Shown here: one piece after another, positions 6,619 to 16,471 of the stretch | Position numbering within the stretch: the first letter of the stretch is position 1 | Layout: each line of letters opens with the position of its first letter | Source of the DNA: Devosia soli | GTDB taxonomy: Bacteria; Pseudomonadota; Alphaproteobacteria; Rhizobiales; Devosiaceae | DNA: 64,000 nt | Direction of reading: 5' to 3' | NCBI RefSeq assembly: GCF_000970455.1 | Contig: NZ_LAJG01000005.1 | Location: 613,341 to 677,340, forward strand | Notes under the pieces: generated by a model | Seen by the model: only the letters and a program-made list of their open reading frames with translations | Told to the model about the DNA's origin: nothing | Database searches by the model: none | Made by a program: the position numbers and the translations under genes

Positions 6619-8282
6619 CCTACGGTCTGGTCCTTATAGCCATTGGTGATGGGATATTTGCGGCCAAGGCCGAAGGCGCGCGGCGTCAGCTTCGGGCCGG
6701 GTGCAGACTGGCGGCGCTTGTGTTCGGCGATATTGAGGAGACGCTCGATGCGCTTGACCAGCGCCGGCTCGTGTCCGCGCTCGACGACTTGGCCAAGGCT
6801 CATCTCGTTTTCGACAATCGAGCGCAGGATATCATCGAGCACCGGATAGGGCGGCAGGCTGTCCTGATCCTTCTGATCGGGACGGAGTTCGGCGCTGGGA
6901 GCCTTATCGATGATGGACTGCGGAATGACTTCGCCGCCGGGGCCCAAGCAATCGCCGGGCATATGCTTGTTGCGCCAATCGGCCAGGGCATAGACGTCCA
7001 TCTTGAACATGTCCTTGAGCGGATTATAGCCGCCGTTCATGTCGCCATAGATAGTGGCGTAGCCGACGCCCATTTCGCTCTTGTTGCCTGTGGTCAGCAG
7101 CATGGAGCCCAATTTGTTGGAAACGGCCATCAGGATGGTGCCGCGCATACGCGACTGGATGTTTTCTTCGGCAAGATCGGGGGGACGATTATTGAAAATG
7201 GGCTGGAGTTCGCGGAGCGCGCCGTCGACGGGATCACCGATGGCGACGACATCGTAGCGAACGCCGAGGCGGGCAGCGCAATCCTTGGCATCGCGAAGGC
7301 TGTCTTCCGAGGTATAGCGATAGGGCAGCATGATGCAATGGACTTTTTCGGGTCCGAAAGCATCGACGGCTATGGCGGCGACGACGGCGCTGTCGATGCC
7401 GCCTGAAAGGCCGAGGACGACGTGCTCGAAACCGTTTTTATGAACGTAATCGCGAAGACCCAGAACGGCGGCGCGCCATGGCGCTTCGTCCGTCGATGGC
7501 AGGGTTTCGACCCGGCCTTCCGTACAGGTCCAGCCATCGTCACCGCGCTGCCAATCGGAGAGGATGAAATCGCTCTCGAAACTCTTGCCCTGAATGACGA
7601 GGCGATCGCCCGGCTCTATGGCGAAGGAGGCGCCATCGAATACCAGCTCATCCTGACCGCCGACCTGGTTGAGATAGAGCAAGGGCACGCCATGGTCGGT
7701 CGCGTGCTTGCGGACCAGCTCCTTGCGGATGTGCTGCTTGTCGGTCCAATAGGGCGAGCCATTGGGGCAAAGGAGGATTTCGGCGCCTTCGCGCACGAGA
7801 TGTTCGCAGACCCAGGGGTGCCAGATGTCCTCGCAGATCGGGATGCCGACCGAGACGCCCTTGATCGTTACCGGCATGGGCAAAGGACCAGGGGCGAAAT
7901 AGCGTTTCTCGAAAAAGACGTCGGTATTCGGCAGTTCGCGCTTGAGGCGCAAGGCGAGGATTTCACCTCGCTCAGCGACGACTACGGCATTATGGAGACC
8001 CGTCTGGTCCTGCCAGATGGTAGGCAGGATGAGGACGACGTCACTGTTTCGCGTTTCGGCAACGAGCGCGCGCGCCGCATGCATGGCATCGGCGACAAAT
8101 TGCGACTTGAACAGCAGATCGTCCGGAAAATAGCCGGTGAGGAAAAGCTCGGAGAGCAGCAGAATATCGGCGTTGGCGGCGGCGGCATCGGATAGTGCCT
8201 GAAGCGCCAGGGCGAGGTTGCCTTCCAGATCCCCCACCTTTGGGTTGAGCTGGGCGAGCGCTATTCTGAGCTGGTCGGTCAC
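6615..8282 (-). CDS. nadE: glutamine-dependent NAD+ synthetase
   Basis: A 555-residue two-domain enzyme that makes NAD+ from deamido-NAD+, ATP and glutamine in the cytosol. The N-terminal nitrilase-type glutaminase domain (about 1-250) has the Glu-Lys-Cys triad in LLSELFLTGYFPDD, LKRELPN and GIPICEDIW. The C-terminal synthetase domain has the ATP pyrophosphatase loop LGLSGGIDSAVVAA near residue 292. The start is a GTG at 8282, directly followed by the conserved opening of the domain. It is the first gene of an operon with gltX. Confidence 0.96.
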   Translation of the reverse strand: MTDQLRIALAQLNPKVGDLEGNLALALQALSDAAAANADILLLSELFLTGYFPDDLLFKSQFVADAMHAARALVAETRNSDVVLILPTIWQDQTGLHNAVVVAERGEILALRLKRELPNTDVFFEKRYFAPGPLPMPVTIKGVSVGIPICEDIWHPWVCEHLVREGAEILLCPNGSPYWTDKQHIRKELVRKHATDHGVPLLYLNQVGGQDELVFDGASFAIEPGDRLVIQGKSFESDFILSDWQRGDDGWTCTEGRVETLPSTDEAPWRAAVLGLRDYVHKNGFEHVVLGLSGGIDSAVVAAIAVDAFGPEKVHCIMLPYRYTSEDSLRDAKDCAARLGVRYDVVAIGDPVDGALRELQPIFNNRPPDLAEENIQSRMRGTILMAVSNKLGSMLLTTGNKSEMGVGYATIYGDMNGGYNPLKDMFKMDVYALADWRNKHMPGDCLGPGGEVIPQSIIDKAPSAELRPDQKDQDSLPPYPVLDDILRSIVENEMSLGQVVERGHEPALVKRIERLLNIAEHKRRQSAPGPKLTPRAFGLGRKYPITNGYKDQTVG

Positions 8283-8380
8283 GGAAATTGCCTGATCGAA
8301 AGGGGCGAACCGCCCGGCCCGCGGCCGAACGCGGGCAAGACTTAGCCTCTGGCCCTTTCGAGAGCAAGCGCGGCCATGGC

Positions 8381-9358
8381 TTAGAAGCTGCCGGCAATCT
8401 CAAGCAGGGCGCCGTAGCGCAGCATGGAGAATGGGTTGTTGTCTACGATATAGGTTTGACGTGCAACGGAAGGCGTCGTTGAGGGCGGTGTCGGCTGAAT
8501 GACGCGAACCTCGTCCCATGTCGCATCATACTGACCAGTAAGGTACGACGCACGGCCGCCAACGCGGATGGCCAGGTTCTCAGTGGGCTTGAAGCCAACC
8601 ATCAGCTTGCCGCTTGCACCATAGCCGTGGCCGTTGATCTTCACGGACGAAGCCTGTGAATCATAAGGCCCAACGGACGAGGCCTGGACCGCGCCATAGG
8701 TGCCGTTGACCCAGGAATAGGGAATGGCTGTTGCTTCACCCGAAATGTCGAACCCGCCCATATCGACTTGTGCACCAAGGCCGAGCTTGAAGGAATGGAT
8801 GTCGAAATTGTTTATTTCGCTGTCAAAGCCGCTGAGCTGGTAATCGACACCATTGAAGGCGGTGCCACCGGTGGCGAAACTGGCGCGCCCGGTATCGGGG
8901 GAGTCGTTGCTGTATAAATATCCGGTTACTAGGCCGAAGCCCGCATTTTCAGTGCCGAGGGGCAACCATCCAAAGTCGAGGCCGACATAACCGAGACGCG
9001 CTGCGGGAAGCGCGGTAGAGGGACCGCCGTTGACGGAGTATGATCCTTCATGGGCGATGCCATAACCACCGAAGGCTTCGACATAAGAGCGCGTCTCATG
9101 GTCAAGGACACGGCCGAAGGCTTCCCCGACGTGAGACTTGCTATCGATCGTTTCGCGGTAGGCACCGACCGAATGCTTTTGCTGGCCGATCGAATACCAG
9201 TAACGGACGCCCAGTTCTATGCGAAGCGGGTCGGTTTCTTCCGGTTGCCACTCTTCGGGATAAGACGGCCGCAGATCACCAAAGTAATCAGCAGATATTG
9301 CGGGATGCGCGACGGCAATCGACAGAATCGAGACGGCCCCGCGGACAAGACGCTTCAT
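8381..9358 (-). CDS. predicted outer-membrane beta-barrel protein
   Basis: A 325-residue protein with a signal peptide (KRLVRGAVSILSIAVAHPAISA-D). The rest alternates short aromatic and glycine-rich strands (VRYWYSIG, AFGGYGIAH, LGYVGLDFGWLPLG, FGLVTGYLYSND, KLGLGAQV) and ends in Phe, as do many outer-membrane barrels for insertion by BamA. I do not recognise a specific family; it looks like a general alphaproteobacterial porin-like surface protein. The ATG at 9358 has GGGAG about 5 bases upstream; a GTG three bases earlier is also possible. It stands alone, about 100 bp after nadE in the opposite order of transcription. Confidence 0.65.
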   Translation of the reverse strand: MKRLVRGAVSILSIAVAHPAISADYFGDLRPSYPEEWQPEETDPLRIELGVRYWYSIGQQKHSVGAYRETIDSKSHVGEAFGRVLDHETRSYVEAFGGYGIAHEGSYSVNGGPSTALPAARLGYVGLDFGWLPLGTENAGFGLVTGYLYSNDSPDTGRASFATGGTAFNGVDYQLSGFDSEINNFDIHSFKLGLGAQVDMGGFDISGEATAIPYSWVNGTYGAVQASSVGPYDSQASSVKINGHGYGASGKLMVGFKPTENLAIRVGGRASYLTGQYDATWDEVRVIQPTPPSTTPSVARQTYIVDNNPFSMLRYGALLEIAGSF

Positions 9359-9572
9359 CACACACTCCCGATCACACTAAGGGTTGAAGATCGTGCTACG
9401 GTTGTGAATGATTAGGGTTAATGTTCCACTAAGTCGGTTTCGGCAAAATTGTGCCTTTAGTAACTTCCCTGACGCATGCTGAACTCAACGTTCGATACAT
9501 GCCTCGTGTGCAACCGCATCCGATGTCAGGCGTTGGAACCGTTGAATCGAAGTGCATCCAAGAAGACAACTC

Positions 9573-9995
9573 ATGTCGTGCCGCATCCTAATCGTTGAAG
9601 ACGAGATATTCGTAGCCACCGAAATAGAGCAGATCGTATCGGAGATGGGCCATTCGCCCGTTGCGATCGCTGCAGACAAGAAAGCCGCTCTACGTCACGC
9701 AAGCGAGGCAGAGCTGGCGCTTGTCGACCTCAACCTGCGCGATGGCCCAACCGGCATCGAAATCGGAAAAATCCTGGCGCAGACCCACGGGGTGAGCGTC
9801 ATCTTCCTCACCGCCAATCCCGGGCAGGTGGCAAGCGGCGTACCGGGTACGATCGGCGTGGTTTCCAAGCCCGTAACAGAACGCGACTTGCGCGAGATCG
9901 TTGAATTTGCCGCTGCGCGACGCGCTGAAGCCGATGCAAAGCCGCCGCGCCGGTTGCGGCTTTTCGACTGGTCCGGCGGCTCGCTCGCGACCTGA
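9573..9995 (+). CDS. single-domain response regulator (receiver)
   Basis: A 140-residue CheY-like receiver domain with no output domain. The acidic pocket is ILIVEDEIF, the phospho-acceptor Asp is in LALVDLNLRDG, the Thr is in VIFLTANP, and the Lys is in VVSKPV. A short basic tail follows. I chose the ATG at 9573 (SCRILIVEDE follows) over a GTG seven codons earlier because AGAAG lies 8 bases before it and the receiver fold starts immediately. The stop is 2 bp from the stop of an HWE-type histidine kinase on the other strand. HWE kinases often signal to single receivers, so the two may be partners, although the convergent order is unusual. Confidence 0.88.
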   Translation: MSCRILIVEDEIFVATEIEQIVSEMGHSPVAIAADKKAALRHASEAELALVDLNLRDGPTGIEIGKILAQTHGVSVIFLTANPGQVASGVPGTIGVVSKPVTERDLREIVEFAAARRAEADAKPPRRLRLFDWSGGSLAT

Positions 9996-9997
9996 TC

Positions 9998-11914
9998 CTA
10001 TACTGCCGGAGCCGGCTGCAGCCGACTCGAGCGTTTGAGGGACGACAGCGGCAAGCTCAGTTCCACCCGCAGTCCATCGGTTTCCCAAATGCGTTCGACT
10101 GCACCCCGCATCTGACCGCTCACCGACAGTTCCAGCAGTTTAGAGCCGAAGCCCGAGAGTGACTCGACCTCGGCAATATCGGGACCGCCATGTTCCTTCC
10201 AGGTCAGGTGGTAATGGTCGTCATCAAGGCGTCCCGTGAGGCTAATCCAGCCGTCAGGCCTGCTCAAGGCACCATATTTAGCGGCATTGGTCGCAAGCTC
10301 GTGGAAGATGAGTGCAAGCGGGGTTGCAGCGGCGTCGTCGATGGCCGTGTCGTCGCCTTCGAAGCGGATGGGCGACTTGCCATCCTCGCCGTCATAGGCG
10401 CGGGTCAGGCGGGCAACGAGTGCCGAGAGGTTCCCCTGCCCTCCCGGATTGGGCGAGAGATAATTTTGCGGGCGGACGAAATCATGGGCTTCGCCCAGCG
10501 CAAAGATGCGTTGGCGAAGTTGATCGGCGAACGGCTTGATATCGGGACGGCCGCGGGCCGAGAGCGAGACAATGCCGGTGAGCACCGCAAAGATGTTCTT
10601 GATGCGGTGGCTCAATTCCTGCGCGACGAGTTCGCGCTCCTGAGCGGCGCGCTTTGACTCGTTGATATCGGTGCAGGTGCCGATCCAGCGCACGATCTGA
10701 CCGGAAAGGTCGCGAATAGGCAACGCGCGGCCAAGCGTCCAGCGATATTCGCCGCTATGGTGACGCAGCCGGTATTCGATCTGATAAGGCTCGCCGGTTT
10801 CGAGCGAGCGGCGCCAAGCTTGCCAGGCGCGCTCCTGGTCTTCGGGGTGGAACATGTCGTTCCAGCCCGCGCCATCGGTGGTGCCGGGCGGGGTGCCGGT
10901 AAATTCGTACCAGCGTGCATTGTAGTAATCGTGATAGCCGTCCGGCCGCGTCGCCCAGATCATTTGCGGCATGGTGTCGGCCAAGGTGCGGAATTCGAGT
11001 TCGCTCTTGGCGAGAGCATCGGCATAGCGATGCTGTTCGGTGACATCGAAGACGACGCCGGGGAAGCGCCGCACCTTGCCATCGGCGCCCGCGCGCGGGC
11101 GACCGGAGGCGACGACCCAACTGATCGATCCATCGGGACCGATCAGTCGGTATTCGGATTTATAGGGCGTGCCAGCAACAATGGCGGCCTGAATTTCCGC
11201 GCCGACGCGCGTCACGTCGTCAGGATGGATAGCCTGGAGAAAATCTTCGATCGGCACGCCGAGGCCAGCGCGCAACGGGTCGAGATTGAAGAGCTTGGCA
11301 AAACGATCATCGGAGGTCACCCGATTATTCTCGACATCCCAATCCCAGGTGCCGACCAGATCCGTGCCGTTAATGGCCAGGGACATGCGTTCTTCGCTGC
11401 GGGCCAGCGCCTGTTCGGCAAGGACGCGCGTCGTGACATCGATGACCACACAGACAGTACCAAAGGTCTCGGCGGCATCGTCAAACAGCGGGCTATAATG
11501 AAGATCGAGCCAGACCGGCTCAAGTTCGCCATGTCGATTGAGCATCAGATGCTGGCCGACAAGGCTGAGCCCCTCCCCGCGCAGGCCCCGATCGATGTTC
11601 TCGCGGTTGAAATCGGCAATCTCGGGCCAAGCTTCTTCCGCAGGCATGCCAAAGATTTCGGGATGCCGGGGGCCGGCAAATTCTGCATAACCCTGATTAT
11701 AGAGCAAAATACCACGTTCGCCGACCAGCATGGCCATTGGCGTCGTCGCGACCATCATGGTGCGCACAGCCGATTTCAGGCTCTCGGTCCACCCCGGGAT
11801 AGGGCCTAGGGGATTGTTCGACCAATCGAAGGTATTGAGCAGTTTGATCGTCGGGTCTTGCTCGAGCCGTTCACGCGCTTCTGGGGTGGCATTGGGGAAC
11901 AGGGATGTTGGCAT
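9998..11914 (-). CDS. PAS-domain sensor kinase of the HWE family
   Basis: A 638-residue protein without membrane segments, probably cytosolic. Three PAS-type sensory modules are visible: about residues 45-165, 180-300 (with WDVENNRVTSDDRFAKLF) and 305-425 (with GYHDYYNARWYEFTG). The kinase core follows: ELSHRIKNIFAVLTGIVSLS near residue 440 holds the phospho-His, FHELATNAAKYGALS near 545 is the N box, and WKEHGGP near 580 is the W-x-E signature that gives the HWE family its name. HWE kinases in this group sense light, redox or stress. No flavin cysteine of the LOV type (NCRFLQ) is visible, so the signal is unknown. A terminator lies between it and the upstream aro gene. Confidence 0.9.
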   Translation of the reverse strand: MPTSLFPNATPEARERLEQDPTIKLLNTFDWSNNPLGPIPGWTESLKSAVRTMMVATTPMAMLVGERGILLYNQGYAEFAGPRHPEIFGMPAEEAWPEIADFNRENIDRGLRGEGLSLVGQHLMLNRHGELEPVWLDLHYSPLFDDAAETFGTVCVVIDVTTRVLAEQALARSEERMSLAINGTDLVGTWDWDVENNRVTSDDRFAKLFNLDPLRAGLGVPIEDFLQAIHPDDVTRVGAEIQAAIVAGTPYKSEYRLIGPDGSISWVVASGRPRAGADGKVRRFPGVVFDVTEQHRYADALAKSELEFRTLADTMPQMIWATRPDGYHDYYNARWYEFTGTPPGTTDGAGWNDMFHPEDQERAWQAWRRSLETGEPYQIEYRLRHHSGEYRWTLGRALPIRDLSGQIVRWIGTCTDINESKRAAQERELVAQELSHRIKNIFAVLTGIVSLSARGRPDIKPFADQLRQRIFALGEAHDFVRPQNYLSPNPGGQGNLSALVARLTRAYDGEDGKSPIRFEGDDTAIDDAAATPLALIFHELATNAAKYGALSRPDGWISLTGRLDDDHYHLTWKEHGGPDIAEVESLSGFGSKLLELSVSGQMRGAVERIWETDGLRVELSLPLSSLKRSSRLQPAPAV

Positions 11915-11961
11915 TGCCTACTCGTTCAAACGCAGCTCTATTCTTTGCCTGATATGCCGGC

Positions 11962-11999
11962 AAAGAAAAGGCCGCGCGGCTTGAAAAGAACGCGCGGCC
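11962..11999 (-). terminator. terminator after the DAHP synthase gene
   Basis: A perfect 9-bp stem GGCCGCGCG / CGCGCGGCC with a 12-base loop is followed on the minus strand by TTTTCTTTG. It sits 29 bp after the stop of the class II DAHP synthase gene. Confidence 0.85.
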
Positions 12000-12027
12000 A
12001 AACCATTCAGTTCATTTGGCTTCCGGA

Positions 12028-13404
12028 CTATTCACCGGCGAGCCGCCGCTGCGCCGGCGGCTTTTGGGAATGAACTTCCTCGGCAACGAGGAACGCCAGC
12101 TCAAGCGCCTGACTGGCATTGAGGCGCGGGTCGCAATAGGTGTTGTAGCGGTCCGATAGCGTCGTTTCGGTGACCGCCGAAAGGCCACCGACGCATTCGG
12201 TGACATCGTCGCCGGTCATTTCGATGTGGACGCCGCCGGCGTAGGTGCCCATTTCGCGGTGGACTTCGAAGAAATTGCGCACTTCGGTGAGGACGCGATC
12301 GAAGGGGCGGGTCTTGTAGCCGGTTGAGGCCTTGATGGTATTGCCGTGCATCGGATCGCAGCACCAGACGACGGTGCGGCCGGCTTTCTGAACGGTTTCG
12401 ACAAGGCGCGGCAGATGCTCGTGCACCTTATCGGCGCCGAAGCGCGAGATCAGCGTGATGCGGCCGGCTTCGTCGGTCGGGTTGAGCCGATCGAGAAGAC
12501 GCAGGAGATCGTCATTGGCCAGGCTCGGACCGCACTTGATGCCGATGGGATTGTGAATGCCGGCAAAATATTCGACATGGGCGCCATCGGGCTGGCGGGT
12601 GCGGTCGCCGATCCAGAGCATGTGGCCGGACGTGGCATACCAGTTGTTGGAGATGGAATCGCGGCGGGTGAGCGCTTCCTCGTAGCCGAGAAGCAGGGCT
12701 TCGTGGCTCGTATAGAGGCTTGTTTGCTTGAGCGCCGGAGTATTGTCCGGGTTAAGGCCGAGCGCGGACATGAAGGTGATGGCGTCGTCGATCTTGCGGG
12801 CGACTTCCTCGAAGCGGACGTTCCAGTTGGACCCCTTCATAAAGCCCATAGTCCATTCATGGATGCGCGTCAGCTCGGCATAGCCGCCCATGGAAAAGGC
12901 GCGGAGGAGATTTAGCGTTGCGGCGGACTGGCGATAGGCCTGGAGCATGCGATCGGGATCTGGCACGCGCGCGGCCTCGGTGAACTCGATGGCGTTGATG
13001 ATGTCGCCGCGATAGCTGGGCAGTTCGACGCCTTCGATGGTCTCGGTATCGGCGGACCGGGGCTTGGCGAACTGGCCGGCGACGCGGCCGACCTTGACGA
13101 CGGGCTTGGAGGCACCGTGGGTCAGCACCACCGCCATCTGCAGGAAGACGCGGAAGAAATCGCGAATGTGATCCGCGCCGTGTTCGGCAAAGCTTTCCGC
13201 GCAATCGCCACCCTGGAGCAGGAAGGCTTCGCCGCGGGCAACGGCGGCAAGCCGGGATTTTAGTTCACGCGCCTCGCCTGCAAAGACCAGCGGCGGAAAG
13301 GTCGCGAGCTGACGTTCGGCTTCCGCCAGCGCAGCGGGATCGGGATAGGCGGGAACCTGAAGTACAGGCTTCTCGCGCCAACTGCTGGGGGTCCAAGTGG
13401 TCAT
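12028..13404 (-). CDS. 3-deoxy-7-phosphoheptulonate synthase, class II
   Basis: A 458-residue enzyme of the plant-like class II DAHP synthases. It condenses phosphoenolpyruvate and erythrose 4-phosphate in the first step of the shikimate pathway. Signatures are [19 protein letters not shown] at the N-terminus, QGGDCAESF near residue 60 with the metal-binding Cys, [13 protein letters not shown], and [10 protein letters not shown] near residue 345. Three ATG codons lie in a row at the start (13404, 13407, 13410). I chose the last one because GCGAG then sits at proper spacing; the open frame also extends to 13428 without a ribosome binding site. It is a single gene with its own terminator. Confidence 0.95.
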   Translation of the reverse strand: MTTWTPSSWREKPVLQVPAYPDPAALAEAERQLATFPPLVFAGEARELKSRLAAVARGEAFLLQGGDCAESFAEHGADHIRDFFRVFLQMAVVLTHGASKPVVKVGRVAGQFAKPRSADTETIEGVELPSYRGDIINAIEFTEAARVPDPDRMLQAYRQSAATLNLLRAFSMGGYAELTRIHEWTMGFMKGSNWNVRFEEVARKIDDAITFMSALGLNPDNTPALKQTSLYTSHEALLLGYEEALTRRDSISNNWYATSGHMLWIGDRTRQPDGAHVEYFAGIHNPIGIKCGPSLANDDLLRLLDRLNPTDEAGRITLISRFGADKVHEHLPRLVETVQKAGRTVVWCCDPMHGNTIKASTGYKTRPFDRVLTEVRNFFEVHREMGTYAGGVHIEMTGDDVTECVGGLSAVTETTLSDRYNTYCDPRLNASQALELAFLVAEEVHSQKPPAQRRLAGE

Positions 13405-13494
13405 CATCATCTCGCTCACGCGGGGCATCTTGCGGGTTGGGGCGGTCTAGCAAGGCCGGCGCGGACTGCCAAGCCCTGAGGGAGGGCAGAGCGT

Positions 13495-14871
13495 CTAGCC
13501 GACCCTGCTGCCATTGCGATAGGTGTAGCTCGGCGACTTGAAGGTCACGAGCTCTTCGGCGGCGGTCGGATGCAGGGCGATAGTCCGATCGAGGTCCTTC
13601 TTCGTTGCGCCCATAGCCACGGCGACGCCGACCAGCTGGATCATTTCGCCTGCGCTTGGCCCGAAGATGTGGACGCCGAGCACCTTGCCCTCGTCCTTTT
13701 CGGTGATGAGCTTGATCACCATTCGCTCGGTTCGCGTCGACAGCGTGTTCTGCATCGGGCGGAACCGGGCGACATAGATGTCGATATCGCCTTGTGCCGC
13801 CGCGTCGGTTTCCGTCAGGCCGACCACGCCGATCTCGGGCTCGCTGAAGACGGCCGTCGGGATCAGGGAATAGTCGACCTTCTGCGGATTGTTGTTGTAG
13901 ACGGTCTCGGCGAAATACCAGCCTTCGCGGATGGCAACAGGCGTGAGCTGGGCCCGGCCGGTGACATCGCCCACGGCATAGACCGAGGGTGCGGATGTTT
14001 GCGAGAACGCGTCGACTTCGATGCTGCCATTGTCCTTGAGCTTGACGCCGGCCGTTTCGAGCCCGAGCCCATGGGTATTGGCGCGGCGGCCGGTGGCGAA
14101 CATGACGATATCGAAAGGCGCGGTGACGCCGTCGCTGAACGTGGCCTGGACGCGATCGCCGGCATTGGCAAGCGAGGCGATGGTCGTCTGGTAGATGGTG
14201 CGCACGCCACGATCGGTGAGCGAGGCTTCAAGGGCGCGACGCATGTCGTCGTCAAAACCGCGAAGGATGCAATCGCCGCGATAGATCAGGGTCGTATCGA
14301 CGCCGAGGCCGGCAAAGATGGTCGCGAACTCGACGGCAATATAGCCGCCGCCTTCGATGAGGATGGTTTTGGGCAGAACCGGCAGATCGAAAGCCTCGTT
14401 CGAGGTAATGCCAAACTCGGCGCCCGGAATATCGGGAATGTAAGGATGGGAGCCCGTGGCGATAAGGAGCCGCTCGGCCGACAGCTCGCGGCCCGAGCTC
14501 ATCAGGCGCAGGCTATTGGGGCCGGTAACGACTGCTCGATCCTTGATGATCTCGACGCCGGGCTTTTCAAGGTTGGCCGTATAGGCCAATTCGAGCCGGG
14601 TGATTTCCTTTTCCTTGTTGGCAACAAGAGTTGGCCAATCAAAGCTCGCATCGACCTGCCAGCCGAAGCTTGGCGCCAGATCGAACTGATCGGAAAAGCG
14701 GGAAGCATAGACATAGAGCTTCTTGGGCACGCAGCCGCGGATGACGCAGGTGCCGCCGACGCGGAACTCTTCGATGATCGCAACCTTGGCGCCATAGGTT
14801 GCCGCCATGCGTGCCGCCCGCACGCCGCCGGATCCTGCCCCGATCACCAAGAGATCGTAATCATAAGCCAT
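13495..14871 (-). CDS. gor: glutathione-disulfide reductase
   Basis: A 458-residue FAD- and NADPH-dependent disulfide reductase that keeps glutathione reduced in the cytosol. The N-terminal dinucleotide motif is VIGAGSGGVRAA, and the redox disulfide is in GGTCVIRGCVPKKLYVYAS near residue 43. A second nucleotide-binding motif lies near residue 173 (IEGGGYIAVEFATIFAGLG), and the C-terminal dimer interface holds the catalytic His in ALHPTAAEELV. The family name (glutathione rather than trypanothione or dihydrolipoamide) is supported by the CVIRGCVPKK form and length. It follows the rpiA-DUF2059 pair but is separated from it by a terminator, so it likely has its own promoter at about 14872-14926. 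Confidence 0.94.
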   Translation of the reverse strand: MAYDYDLLVIGAGSGGVRAARMAATYGAKVAIIEEFRVGGTCVIRGCVPKKLYVYASRFSDQFDLAPSFGWQVDASFDWPTLVANKEKEITRLELAYTANLEKPGVEIIKDRAVVTGPNSLRLMSSGRELSAERLLIATGSHPYIPDIPGAEFGITSNEAFDLPVLPKTILIEGGGYIAVEFATIFAGLGVDTTLIYRGDCILRGFDDDMRRALEASLTDRGVRTIYQTTIASLANAGDRVQATFSDGVTAPFDIVMFATGRRANTHGLGLETAGVKLKDNGSIEVDAFSQTSAPSVYAVGDVTGRAQLTPVAIREGWYFAETVYNNNPQKVDYSLIPTAVFSEPEIGVVGLTETDAAAQGDIDIYVARFRPMQNTLSTRTERMVIKLITEKDEGKVLGVHIFGPSAGEMIQLVGVAVAMGATKKDLDRTIALHPTAAEELVTFKSPSYTYRNGSRVG

Positions 14872-14926
14872 ATTCGCCCCGCGCTTTATCGTAATTCACC
14901 GATATATCTAAGTCGTCACGCCACAT

Positions 14927-14954
14927 AAAAAAAGACCCCGCTCGGAGCGGGGTC
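14927..14954 (-). terminator. terminator after the rpiA-DUF2059 operon
   Basis: A long perfect inverted repeat starting GACCCCGCTC and ending GAGCGGGGTC is followed on the minus strand by seven T. It lies 21 bp after the DUF2059 stop and 55 bp before the gor start. Confidence 0.9.
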
Positions 14955-14975
14955 GATATGCTTATTCTCTGGAGA

Positions 14976-15494
14976 TTAGAGTTCGATGCCCTGCGCGCGC
15001 AGCTCGGCACGGACCTTGGCGAAGAACTCGCGCTTGAGGTTGTTGGAGAACACCTGCATGACGCGCTGGAGATCGGTATTGGCTTCGGCATTGGTCTGGG
15101 CCAGTTTCTGGCCGGTCGGCGACTCGTAGAAGTCGACGATTTCCTGGAGTTCCTGCTGGGTGAAGCGCAGCGCATAGACGCGCGCAAACTGATCGAGCAG
15201 CTCGCCCTTCCGGCCACTATATTCGGTGATCACCTTGGTGATCGCCTCATTGGTCTTGTCGATGATTTCCGGGTTCTGCTGGACGATCTGCTGCATCGTC
15301 TCGACGCCGGTTTCGACGATCGTGGTCTCGTAAACCGCGCCGCGATCGGTCAGGTCGATATATTTACGCGCGAGCGCCAACTGCTCGGGCGCGACTTCCT
15401 GTGCAAAGGCGGGGGCAGCGGCGAAGCCGATCATGCCTGCGGTCACCACAGCCGCAAAGATCGTCTTGGCGCCGCGCATAAAATCCTTGTTCAT
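14976..15494 (-). CDS. DUF2059 domain-containing exported protein
   Basis: A 172-residue protein with a clear signal peptide (FAAVVTAGMIGFAAAPAFA-Q) and an all-helical mature part. Features of DUF2059 are ALARKYIDLT, ALRFTQQELQEIVDFYESPTGQKL near residue 115, and a charged C-terminal helix. The family is periplasmic and of unknown function. I chose the ATG at 15494 with GGGGAA upstream; an ATG four codons earlier (15506) is an equal alternative. It starts about 30 bp after the rpiA stop and ends at a strong terminator, so it is the second gene of an rpiA operon. Confidence 0.9.
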   Translation of the reverse strand: MNKDFMRGAKTIFAAVVTAGMIGFAAAPAFAQEVAPEQLALARKYIDLTDRGAVYETTIVETGVETMQQIVQQNPEIIDKTNEAITKVITEYSGRKGELLDQFARVYALRFTQQELQEIVDFYESPTGQKLAQTNAEANTDLQRVMQVFSNNLKREFFAKVRAELRAQGIEL

Positions 15495-15523
15495 CCGGTT
15501 CCCCATGTCTGTTCCGGGCTTGC

Positions 15524-16222
15524 TCACTGGCCCTTGATAAGAGTTTTTACGCCATCCGGCGCCGCCACATAAGCCTTGCTGCACATATTGAGGAACAGTC
15601 CATGCTGGACCACTCCCGGAATGTCCAGAAGATCGCGTGACAGCGCTTCTGGCTGCGAAATGCGGCCAAAAAAAGCATCGAGGATCAGGTGGCCACCGTC
15701 CGTCACGAAGGGTTCGCCGGCATCTGCTCCACGCAGCTTGAGGCCATCTTCGGCACCATGGGCGGCCATGACCGCTTCGACCGCATGCCGGGTGGCGGCA
15801 AGACCAAAGCGATTGACCTCGATCGGCAGCGGAAAGCGTCCCAGCGTTTCAACCAGCTTGGTGCTGTCGGCGATGACGATCATGCTGGCCGAGGCCGCAG
15901 CCACGATCTTTTCGCGCAGCAGCGCGCCACCGCCGCCCTTGATCAGATTGAAGTCATGATCGATCTCGTCGGCTCCATCGACGGTCAGATCGAGCTGGCC
16001 GAGCGTTTCGAGATCGGACAATGGAATATTGAGACCGAGCGCCTGGCGCGCCGTCACTTCCGAGGTCGGCACGCAGATGACCTCGAACCCCGCAGCAACC
16101 TTTGCCCCCAGCAAATCAACGAAGTGGCGCGCGGTCGAGCCGGTGCCAAGACCAAGACGCATGCCGGGGCGCACGTCTTCGACAGCTTTGGCGGCGGCAT
16201 GGCGCTTGAGATCTTCGGACAT
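15524..16222 (-). CDS. rpiA: ribose-5-phosphate isomerase A
   Basis: A 232-residue cytosolic enzyme that interconverts ribose 5-phosphate and ribulose 5-phosphate in the pentose phosphate pathway. Typical motifs are [16 protein letters not shown] near residue 23, [29 protein letters not shown] in pieces around residues 80-108 (active-site Asp and Lys), and the C-terminal VQHGLFLNM. The start at 16222 has AGAGGG upstream and gives the family's usual length; a longer in-frame extension to 16333 has no ribosome binding site. The next gene downstream in the operon encodes a DUF2059 protein. Confidence 0.96.
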   Translation of the reverse strand: MSEDLKRHAAAKAVEDVRPGMRLGLGTGSTARHFVDLLGAKVAAGFEVICVPTSEVTARQALGLNIPLSDLETLGQLDLTVDGADEIDHDFNLIKGGGGALLREKIVAAASASMIVIADSTKLVETLGRFPLPIEVNRFGLAATRHAVEAVMAAHGAEDGLKLRGADAGEPFVTDGGHLILDAFFGRISQPEALSRDLLDIPGVVQHGLFLNMCSKAYVAAPDGVKTLIKGQ

Positions 16223-16471
16223 CTTTATTCCCTCTTGGCGGGGGTGATGCCGGTGCCCTGCCCTGTCTGTCAAGACTTTCACAGCGGAGTAATCACGCAT
16301 TGGTGAATAGCGACTGTAACCGCTCAGCAACACAATAAGGCAACGCTGTCACGTATGTGGCGAAAAGGTGACTGTTAACTCTTCTCGCGTAAATTGCGCG
16401 ACGGTAAATAGCGCCATCCGTATGGCTACCGAATCACGCGGTCCCATACATTTGCAGAGGCCTGTAAGAGC
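16223..16471. other. 249-bp divergent promoter region between rpiA and the L,D-transpeptidase gene
   Basis: No coding frame is convincing here. The stretch is AT-richer than the flanks (for example around 16300-16410), as expected for two back-to-back promoters. I could not assign -35/-10 pairs with confidence. Confidence 0.4.

Noticed and set aside
13570..14928. A 452-codon open frame on the plus strand
   Set aside because: It is antisense to glutathione reductase with its CVIRGCVPKK site, and shows no domain of its own.
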